A DNA stretch of 64,000 bases from Thermocatellispora tengchongensis (GTDB lineage: Bacteria > Actinomycetota > Actinomycetes > Streptosporangiales > Streptosporangiaceae), in contig NZ_JACHGN010000017.1 of NCBI RefSeq assembly GCF_014202315.1, positions 1-64,000 on the forward strand, written 5' to 3'. A program made the position numbers and the translations under genes. Positions 1 to 7,500 of this stretch are shown here, in pieces (the stretch's first letter is position 1; each line of letters opens with the position of its first letter). Below the pieces are notes generated by a model. That model had not been told where the DNA came from. It saw only the letters and a list, made by a program, of their open reading frames with translations, and searched no databases.

Positions 1-97
1 GCTCGCCCCGGTAGCGGTAGCGGCGGGCGATCTCGCGTACCAGGGGCTGGTGCATCTCCACCACCCGCTCCCAGCAGCGTTCGGCGTACAGGCGGCG
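1..97 (-). CDS. RNA polymerase sigma factor, SigB/SigF type (N-terminal fragment at window edge)
   Basis: Reading the minus strand from about position 97 to the left edge gives a peptide with the core LVREIARRYRYRGE, which matches the start of region 2 of group 3 (SigB/SigF/SigG-like) sigma factors, where a hydrophobic LV..LARRY..RGE helix precedes the DDLVQVG core-binding segment. The rest of the gene lies outside the window. The start is not clear: GTG codons at 64 and 61 and an ATG at 55 lie inside the conserved part, and a TTG at 184 stays in frame without a stop. The family implies a general stress or developmental sigma factor, but only about 30 informative residues are visible. Confidence 0.5.
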
Positions 98-386
98 CGG
101 ACGGCGCGGGGGTCCGGGGCCGTGCGAGGCGATGACGCGGGGCGGGCGCGAGGTCGGCCCGCGGAAGCTGGCGCCTCCCGGCAAGGTGCGCGAGGATGGG
201 GACGTACGTGCGGGTCGCGTCGCATCAGGCGGCCGGTCGTGGCGAGACCGGCCGGGCACCTCGTCGCCCGCCCCCGGATCGCGGGGCGCCGTTCACACCG
301 AGATCCATGCCGCCGATTCTGCCCATTCCGGCCGACATTTCCGCGCCCCGTGTCCGCCGCCCGCCCGGTTGGGCCATGATCTCCCT

Positions 387-951
387 ATGGGCGAGACGGA
401 GGAAGGCGACGCCGAGATGGACACTCTCGGCGAACTGGCCTTCGGCGACCCCGACGCAGCGTTGACCATGGCGCTCCGGCTGGCCGCGCGGGGCCGTCCT
501 GGCACGGAGATCGGAATGCGGATCCGGTGGGTCCACCAGATGTGGCGGGGGCGTGAGGCGGAGGTCGTGGCCGTGCTGGCCGCCATGCTCCCGGCGGCGT
601 CGGACGCCTGTGAGCGGCAGGGCCTGCTGTACCTGATGGCCAGGCCCGCGCTCGGCGTCGGCACCGCTGACCCCGGCGTGGTCCGGGCCGTACGGGGAGC
701 GCGGGCCGGCGGTACGGATCGTCTCCAGCGCGATCGAGGACGACGCGGAGGGGATCCCGGCGGCGGTGGGCGCGCTGGCCGAGTGGGGTACGGCGCCGCG
801 CCGGCTGACCGGTGTCCTGCGGCACCTGGCCTTTTCGCGCGAGCGCGTGATCCACGACTACCAGCGGGACCTCACGCCGCACGCCGACGACACCCTCGCC
901 GCGCATGCCCGCACCCTGCTGTCGCTGGGGCCTCCAGACGGTGGGTGGTGA
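387..951 (+). pseudogene. Hypothetical protein, frameshifted
   Basis: A reading frame opens at ATG 387 and codes for a plausible acidic, helical protein to about position 690 (ending near ARPALGVGTADPGVVRAV). A good protein-like frame then continues in the +1 frame from about 690 to the stop at 951 (VSSAIEDDAEGIPAAVGALAEWG, ending in PPDGGW). The two halves together would be about 187 residues. Both have the G/C third-position bias of real genes here, so a single-base shift near 690 is the simplest reading. I do not recognise the family. The helical pattern could suit a HEAT-like or regulatory protein, but that is speculation. Confidence 0.4.
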
Positions 952-1051
952 TGGCGGCGAGCCGCCGGGGCACGACCGCGAGAGCGGCCCTGGTGGAATC
1001 GGAGCCGTACGAGACGCGGGCGCCGAGAGCCCTGTGCGGGAAGGTGGTCAG

Positions 1052-1861
1052 GTGAGCGGGTGGCAGCACGGCGAGTTCGCGGGCAGGGGGGAGTTCGAGG
1101 GCAAGGTGGCCCTGGTCACGGGTGGCTCGATGGGCATCGGGCGTGCGGTGGTGGATCGCCTGGCCGACGCCGGGGCCCGCGTCGTCTACTGCGGGGTGGG
1201 AGAGGGCGTTGTGCGCCCGGACGAGCGTGAGCGGGTGACCGGTGTGGAGGCCGACGTGCGCGACGGGGCCCAGATGCGCGCCCTGGCCGAGCTGGCCGTC
1301 TCCATGCACGGCGGGCTGGACGTGGTGGTCACCTGCGCCGGGGTGCAGCGTTACGGCACCGTGGCGGACACCCCGGAGGAGACCTGGGACGAAGTGCTCG
1401 ACATCAACCTCAAGGGCGTGTACCTGACCTGCCAGGCCGCCATCCCGCACCTTCGGGCCAGAGGCGGCGGCGCGATCGTGGTGCTCTCCTCGGTGCAGGC
1501 GTTCGCCTCGCAAACCCGGGTCGCGGCCTACACGGCGAGCAAGGCGGCGCTCAACGGGCTCACCCGCGCGATGGCGCTCGACCACGCCCCCGACGGCATC
1601 AGGGTAAACGTCGTCTGCCCGGGTTCGGTGGACACGCCGATGCTGCGCTGGGCCGCCGACCTGTTCCGCGGCGACCGGCCGGCCGGCGAGCAGGTGGCCG
1701 AGTGGGGACGCGCCCACCCCCTCGGGCGCGTCGCCCGGCCGGAGGAGGTGGCCGAGCTGGTCGCCTTCCTCGCCGGGCCCCGCGCGTCCTTCATCACCGG
1801 CGCGGAGCATCGCGTGGACGGCGGCCTGCTGGCCCGCAACCCGGCCGCGCTGCCCGAGTGA
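1052..1861 (+). CDS. SDR family NAD(P)-dependent oxidoreductase
   Basis: A classical short-chain dehydrogenase of 269 residues. The nucleotide-binding motif TGGSMGIG lies at about residues 23-30, the active-site serine in LSSVQA at about 146, and the YTASK pair at Y160/K164. The NAG motif is altered to TCAGV. The C-terminal FITGAEHRVDGG segment is the usual substrate-loop/dimer end. I chose GTG 1052 because the protein-like sequence starts there; the frame is open upstream to 905, but that part overlaps the tail of the preceding frameshifted gene. The substrate cannot be told from sequence; the family oxidises or reduces hydroxyl/keto groups in the cytosol. No obvious operon partner: the next item downstream is a pseudogene on the other strand. 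Confidence 0.85.
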   Translation: MSGWQHGEFAGRGEFEGKVALVTGGSMGIGRAVVDRLADAGARVVYCGVGEGVVRPDERERVTGVEADVRDGAQMRALAELAVSMHGGLDVVVTCAGVQRYGTVADTPEETWDEVLDINLKGVYLTCQAAIPHLRARGGGAIVVLSSVQAFASQTRVAAYTASKAALNGLTRAMALDHAPDGIRVNVVCPGSVDTPMLRWAADLFRGDRPAGEQVAEWGRAHPLGRVARPEEVAELVAFLAGPRASFITGAEHRVDGGLLARNPAALPE

Positions 1862-1932
1862 CAGCACCGCCCCTTCCGGCCGCCGCGCGGCGTACGGCGC
1901 GAGGCCGCGCCTTACGCCGCGAACCGGGATGA

Positions 1933-2438
1933 TCACATCTTGAGCGTACGTTCGCCGCCCCCGGACGCGAGCCGGTCGTGAACCACCTTGGCGAAGAACC
2001 CGCGGATGTCCGCCACCAGCAGGTCGGGCGCTCGTGGGAGGCGTAGTGACCGCCCGCGGTCGTAGCGGTTCCAGGTGAGGATGTTCGAGTGGGCGTGCTC
2101 GGCGAAGGCGCGTACCGAGGGCAGGTCGCCGGGGAACTGCGCGACCCCGAGCGGGACCGTGGTGGGGCCGGAGGGCGGCTGGGTTCGGTCGATCGCCAGT
2201 ACCTCCTGGCCCGCTCGCACGTCGAGCGCGAACCTCTCCCTCAGCCCGTCCGGACTCTGCGGCAGCAGCGCCGACCGTTCACCGATCACGCCGCCGATGT
2301 AGTAGGGCAGCCAACAGTTGGCGAACGAAACGTACTCGCCTTTCTCGAGCACGACGATCTCGGCCTTCTCGTCGAGTCTGCGCAGGCGGTGGTTGCTGAC
2401 ATTCCACCGGCCACGCCACCCGCCATCACCACTTCCAT
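1933..2438 (-). pseudogene. Chimeric remnant: CoA-disulfide reductase N-terminus fused to epoxide hydrolase C-terminus
   Basis: From ATG 2438 (minus strand) the peptide MEVVMAGGVAGGMSA is the FAD-binding start of a CoA-disulfide reductase/NADH oxidase-type flavoprotein. It loses frame near 2395 and resumes one frame over as LRRLDEKAEIVVLEKGEYVS followed by FANCWLPYYIGGVI, the active-site region with the redox Cys, up to about 2185. The open frame then switches without a stop into a stretch matching the C-terminal end of alpha/beta-hydrolase epoxide hydrolases (PLGVAQFPGDLPSV ... ILTWNRYDRG ... LVADIRGFFAKV), ending at 1933. So a frameshifted N-terminal fragment and an unrelated C-terminal fragment are joined in frame, probably by deletion. 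A functional product is unlikely. Confidence 0.6.
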
Positions 2439-2445
2439 CCCGGCG

Positions 2446-3612
2446 TCAGCCGACGGCGGGGATGAAGTTGGCGTACTCCTCGATCCGGTCAATCAGTCCG
2501 TCCTTGAAGCGGAAGTACATCGCCGCCTGCACTTCGCCGACGGGCCCGTCGGCGTTGGTGATACGCAGGACGTGCTGCTGGAGTACCTCGTCCGCTTCGG
2601 TGAACTGGCGGATAATGTCGTACCGCAGCGACACCTCCGCCGCAGGACCGTCCTTGAGCATCGCGAGGTTCTCGTCGATGGTCTGCTGTCCCTTGCCGTC
2701 GTTGTGCCAGACGGTCGCGGTGTCCGTGCACAGCGCGCGCATCCCGGCGTAGTCACCTGCTTCCAGCCGTCGCAGGTAGCGGATAGCGGCGTCTTTGATA
2801 TCGGTGCTCATGGCCTGCCTTATTCCTTCGGATTCGTCGTAAACAGGTGCGCGCTCACCCGCCGGTACGGGCACGGGCAAGTGGTTGCCCTCCGGCGCCA
2901 GCGGGCACGGAAAAGCGCGGGAGAAGACGTGCAGGGGGAGCACGGCCTGGTTGAAATCGACCCGGACGGTGTCGCCCTCCACTGGCGGTAACACCACCCA
3001 TCTGCCGATGCCCGGTGTCTCAGCTCCACTGGTGGAATCGGTGAACACCACCAGCGGGTTGCCGGGGAACGTCTCGATCACCGTCAGAGAATGCTGCTGC
3101 CCCGCCAGGTCGAACACCAGATCGGCGGGTGCCGGGAGAATGTGCTTGGTGGGCGGATCGGTCAGTCGCTCGATCTCCACTTCCCGTCCCGGCGTCCTCC
3201 GGTACTCCGCATCGACCACATATGTCGGATCCACCGGGAACACCGCGATCTCCCGCAACCGCGCCAGCGAGGGGACGGCGGGGTCCCATACGGTCAGCCC
3301 GTAGATCCCCTCGCCCCCGGAGATGGCCACGGTGCGCTCATCCGACAACCGCAGACTGCTGCCCCCGGTCAACGTGACTGTGCCATTCACCGGACGGCCG
3401 TCCAGCGATACCCCGTCCGCACCGGCCGCGGTCAACTTCAGCCCGTCCGAGCCGCTCGCGTCCCACCGTCCGGGCACGCCCTCGACCGTCTGAGCCGACT
3501 CGGTGATCGTCGCGAGCTGGACCACCCCGGCCTTTCCGAGATGTCCGGCGATCTCGTCCCAGCGGCCACGCCGCCACGCCTCATAGTCCACTTCCACACG
3601 TTCTTCGATCAT
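2446..3612 (-). CDS. DUF1684 domain protein fused to a SnoaL-like (NTF2-fold) domain
   Basis: One uninterrupted 388-residue frame holds two families. Residues 1 to about 255 are a DUF1684 protein: the typical end with FNQAVLPLHVFSR, PCPLAPEGNHLPVPVPAGER is plain. From about residue 267 a SnoaL-like/NTF2-fold domain starts at an internal Met (ATG 2814) and runs to the stop (D-Y-A-G-M-R-A-L, VWHNDGKGQQ, F-K-D-G-L-I-D-R-I-E-E-Y). The two families are normally separate proteins. Either this is a true fusion or the DUF1684 stop was lost and the second gene still starts at ATG 2814. A 14-bp perfect palindrome lies about 44 bp upstream of the ATG, suggesting repressor control. DUF1684 has no known activity; SnoaL-like domains are often small-molecule isomerases/hydratases. 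Confidence 0.8.
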   Translation of the reverse strand: MIEERVEVDYEAWRRGRWDEIAGHLGKAGVVQLATITESAQTVEGVPGRWDASGSDGLKLTAAGADGVSLDGRPVNGTVTLTGGSSLRLSDERTVAISGGEGIYGLTVWDPAVPSLARLREIAVFPVDPTYVVDAEYRRTPGREVEIERLTDPPTKHILPAPADLVFDLAGQQHSLTVIETFPGNPLVVFTDSTSGAETPGIGRWVVLPPVEGDTVRVDFNQAVLPLHVFSRAFPCPLAPEGNHLPVPVPAGERAPVYDESEGIRQAMSTDIKDAAIRYLRRLEAGDYAGMRALCTDTATVWHNDGKGQQTIDENLAMLKDGPAAEVSLRYDIIRQFTEADEVLQQHVLRITNADGPVGEVQAAMYFRFKDGLIDRIEEYANFIPAVG

Positions 3613-3655
3613 GATTCGACACTAACCGCTCACCTCAGCAGAGCGTCAAACCAAG

Positions 3656-3669
3656 TTGCCAATTGGCAA
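3656..3669. promoter_or_regulatory. 14-bp perfect palindrome, probable repressor operator
   Basis: TTGCCAATTGGCAA is a perfect palindrome 44 bp upstream of the DUF1684/SnoaL gene start (ATG at 3612, minus strand). It sits in an AT-richer spot of an otherwise GC-rich region, where the promoter of that gene should be. The size and symmetry suit a MarR/HxlR/TetR-type dimer; no such regulator is encoded nearby, so a regulator acting in trans is inferred. Confidence 0.45.
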
Positions 3670-3707
3670 AACAGCATCGTCGTTGGTACGAGAGCCGCGG
3701 TTCGTGA

Positions 3708-3880
3708 TTATGGCTGGAGTCCGAGGCTGAGACGGTGGGTGTAGTGTGCTCGTTTCGCTCGTGCCTGGTGGTGGCGTCGCCAGTGTGACCAGCGCAGATG
3801 GTAGGCGATGCTGCGGGGGGCCGGATCAGGAAGGCGTTGATGAGCCGGCGGATCTCGTTGGGTCGGCCGGATCATGTCCG
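3708..3880 (-). pseudogene. IS701-like transposase, C-terminal remnant
   Basis: On the minus strand, after a frame change near 3830, the sequence reads the C-terminal end of an IS701/IS4-type transposase: an NEIRRLINAFL-like strip in one frame and then LRWSHWRRHHQARAKRAHYT in another, ending at the stop at 3708. This basic W-x-x-W-R-R-x-H-Q-A-R tail is characteristic of actinobacterial IS701 transposases. No catalytic domain remains. Confidence 0.5.
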
Positions 3881-3894
3881 GGTCTTCGGGTTCG

Positions 3895-4162
3895 TCGGTG
3901 GTCGCGGTTTCGGCGGACAAGGGCTGCGACCATCCCCACCTGCGGACCTTCCTACGCGGCCGGGGCATTGTCCCGCGTATCGCGCGTCCGGGATCGAGTC
4001 CAGCCGGCGGCTGGGACGCCACCGCTGGGCGATGGCGAGAACCGTCCTCCTGGCTGACCGGCTGCCGCCGCTCACACCGGCGGTACGAGCGCCGGGCCGA
4101 CCACCTTCGCGTCCTTCGTCGCCTTCGCCGCTCTCATCTGCTACCGCCGACTCACCAAATGA
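3895..4162 (+). pseudogene. IS5-family transposase, C-terminal remnant in three frames
   Basis: Three frames together give the C-terminal third of an IS5/IS112-type DDE transposase: ADKGCDHPHLRTFLRGRGI and VPRIARPG (frame 1), then GIESSRRLGRHRWAMARTV (frame 2), then SWLTGCRRSHRRYERRADH (frame 1), then TFASFVAFAALICYRRLTK to the stop at 4160-4162 (frame 3). The order and wording match the family's D-K-G-Y-D ... R-H-R-W-V-V-E-R-T ... R-Y-E-R-R ... C-Y-R-R-L end. At least three indels make it dead. It lies head-on to the IS701 remnant, marking a former insertion hotspot. Confidence 0.6.
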
Positions 4163-4289
4163 GTCACCGCCTTAGTGCCGAGCGGCGATCGCCGCCACTT
4201 CGGTCGGCTCGGGGCGTCGCCCGGAACTTGCCGGCCCGCATGGCACAAGCGGGGCCATTGCCCCGGCCAGGACGGCCGACCGGCCCGGT

Positions 4290-4476
4290 CACGGTCGCCG
4301 TGTGGCTCGCCGGGCTGACCTCGCAGGCACGGGCATCGGGATCGCCTTCCCGCACCTTCTGGTCGCCGCGATGGGCGGCTCAGCGGACACGACCGAAGCC
4401 GGTAAGGCCGCTGCCGGCGCCAACACCGTCGAGCTGATCGCGGTCGCGTTCGGCTCCGCACTCATCGGTGCGCAAC
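4290..4476 (+). pseudogene. MFS transporter fragment
   Basis: A strip reading LAGTGIGIAFPHLLVAAM followed by AGKAAAGANTVELIAVAFG and SALIG matches a membrane-spanning region near the C-terminus of drug-efflux MFS transporters of the 14-TM type, where G-x-G-I-G-I-A-F-P-H-L and A-A-G-x-N-T-V-x-L-I-A-x-A-F-G-A-A-L recur. The coding quality collapses on both sides (before about 4290, after about 4480). It is an isolated gene fragment with no start. Confidence 0.4.
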
Positions 4477-4561
4477 GTTCCGTCCGGTCATCGACTTCAC
4501 CGCGAATCGAGCCGCGGTGCCGGGGCGTGCGCCGGCACCGCGGGCCCGTTTCGGTGAGGTG

Positions 4562-7500
4562 TCAGCCGATCACTCCGATCATCTTGTCGGCGTCGCGGGT
4601 GAGGACCTGCCTGACGTCGGCGCGCGGGACCAGTGTCTGGTCGGCGGCCAGGGCCTTGAAAGCCCGGAGGTGGCGCAGTGCCTTGGCGTCGTTGCCCTTC
4701 GCCTCCGCCGTCCGCGCCTTGGTCAGCTCCTTGGTGAGGTTCGTGTGAACGTTCAGCGACAGCCAGCCGGTGGCGCGGAAGCGGTCCAGCAGGTTCTGCA
4801 TGTCCCGCAGTGAGGTGGTGACCGTGAACCTGACGTTCGTGGTCACGCTGTTGCCGGCGTTGTCGCCCGCGGTCACCGACACCGTCTGCTGCGCCAGCGG
4901 GCGGGTGAACAGCGGCACGACCGTGTCGGGCTGCAACTGGGAGCCTTCCAGCGTGCCCGAGGTGGTCTTCACACCGGAGGTGACGTCCACGGCCTCCCAG
5001 GTGATGCGCAGGTCCTGCGCGTCGCCGTAGGTCTCGCCGTCGGACACGCCCGAGACCATCAGGGTGGGGCGGGTGCCGTCGATCTTGAGGACGGCCGCCT
5101 TCTCCTGCTCGGTCGAACCGGCGGCGTCGCGGGCGCGGTAGCGCAGCTCGTGCGAGCCGTCACCGCTGACGATCACCGGCTCGCCGGAGTACGGCTTCCA
5201 CTCCGCCTGGTCCAGGGAGTACTCCACCCGGGCGACCCCGGAGGTGGCGTCCTGCGCGGTGAGGCGCACCGGGACGTCGCCGTTGTTCCAGCCCGCGTCG
5301 TTGGGGGCGGCGAACTCGGCGGTGGTCTGCGGCGCAAGGGTGTCGAGCTTGAGCGTGCGCGAACCGGGCTCCTCCACGTTGCCGGCCCCGTCGCGGGAGC
5401 GGTACTCCAGCTTGCGGCTGCCGTCACCGCTGACCAGGACCGGCTCGGTGTAGGTGGTCCAGGCGCCCTCGTCAAGGCGGTACTCCGTCGCGGCCACGCC
5501 GGAGTCGTCGTCGGTCGCGGTCAGGGTGACCTCGACGGGGCCGGTGGTGTACCAGCCGTCCTCGCCGTTGGGGTCGGCCACCTTGACCGTGGTCACCGGC
5601 GCGGTCCTGTCGGCCTGGGCGGTGGTGAGGCGGAAGCGCTGGTTGTCGGACTCGGTGCAGTTCCACTGGATCACCGCGGCGCCGTCGGCCTGGGAGACGC
5701 CGTTGACGTCCAGGCACAGGCCGCTGACCGCCGAGGTGATCTTGTACGTCTCCCCGGACGCGACCGGGTGGAACCTCTGGTGGACCTGGTGGGCCTGACC
5801 GTCGGGGTGGCAGGTCCACTGGACGAGCTGGGTGCCGGGCGTGGTGGAGCCGCCGGGCACGTCCAGGCACTTGCCGCTCTTGACGTTCTTGAACTGGTAG
5901 CCGCCCCCGCTCAGCGGGATCGCCTGCCACTGCTGCTCGGGGCCGCCGTTCGCGCCCATCTGCACGATGAGCGCGTCGTCGGCCGTGGAGGCGTCCTTGA
6001 CGGCGACGTTCTTGCCGCTGTGCTGCGCGGTGAGCGTATAGACGCCGGGCTCGGGGCCGCCGCCGGCACCCTCGCCGGCGAACTGGACGGCGTCCAGGTC
6101 GAAGGCGTTGTTGGCGCTGTTCTTGAACACGACGTACAGCGTCCGGGTGCGCACGTCGGAGCGCACCGGCACCGACGGGGTCATCTGGTAGGTGTCCCAG
6201 CCGCCGGTGGCCGGCACCGCCGTGGTGGCGAGCAGGGTTCCCGCCGGGGAGTCGGCGCGCAGCTCGATCGAGCCGCCGCCCGACGGGGAGGACAGGCGGT
6301 AGGCCACCGAGTCGATGCCGTTGAGGTCCATCGGCGTGAAGGCGATCCAGTCGTTGTTGCTGATGTCGCCGATGCGCTTGCCGCTCTCGGCGCCGCTCTG
6401 GTCGATCACCCGCACGCCGGACATCGAGGTGAAGTACTCCGCCTGCTTGCGCTTCGGCTGCAGCACCACCTTGGCGTAGCCGGTGAGCGGGTTGTCGCCC
6501 TGGTCGGTGTAGTGGGCGTTGATGACGTAGTAGAGGTTGGCGCCCGCCGGGTGTCCCCCGAGGTCGCTGGTGGAGATGGTGCCCTGGCAGCCGGGGATCT
6601 CGGTGGTCTCGTGTTCGTGGTCGTCGTGGCCCAGGGCCGGGTTGACGAACACCTTCTCGCAGTCGATGGTGCCGTCTTCGGGGTCGGTCACGGTCACCTT
6701 GTACGGCACGTCGGTGCCGAACTCGATCAGGGTGCCGTTGACCGGCGTGTCCAGGGTGACCGTGGGCGCGGTGTTGCCCGCCGTCACCTCGATGTTGGCG
6801 AAGCCCTCCTTGCCCGTGGAGTCGGTCACCTTGAGCTGGGCGGTGAACCGCCCGGCCTGCTGGTAGACGTGGGTGGCCTTGGGCTGGCCGGAGTCGAAGG
6901 TCCCGTCGCCGTCGAAGTCCCAGGCGAAGGTGATCGGGTCGCCATCGGGGTCGTAGCTGCCGGCGCTGTCGAAGTCCACCGTGAGCGGCGCGGGGCCGTT
7001 GGTTCGCGAGGCGGCTGCTCTGGCGACCGGGGTGCGGGCGCCTGCCGAGTAGTCGATCCGGTACAGGCCCGAGTCGTTGTTCCCGCCGCCGAAGGAGCTG
7101 CCCCACTCCAGCAGGTACATCGAGCCGTCGGGGCCGAAGGTCATGTCCATCGGCTTGACGAAGGACGTCTTGGCCAGGAAATCGTTGATCTTCAGGACCT
7201 TGTCGTCGTCATCGCGGTGGATCTCCTTGATGTGGTTCCGTGCCCACTCGTAGAAGAATCCGACGCCGTCGAAGTAGGCGGGGAACTTGGTGGTGGACGG
7301 GTTGGCGGCGTCGTAGCGGTAGACCGGGCCCATCATCGGGGCGGCGCCGCCGGAGCCGAGTTCGGGGAAGACCGGCGAGGTGCCGTAGCCGTACCACATG
7401 ACGGGCGCCTGGATCGGCGGCAGCTCGGTCAGGCCGGTGTTGTTCGGCGAGTCGTTGACGGGGTTGGCGCAGTCGAACTTGGGCCCCACGACCTTGGTGT

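Noticed and set aside
872-1936. A 354-codon minus-strand frame opposite the SDR gene
   Set aside because: The plus strand holds full SDR motifs; the minus frame has none.
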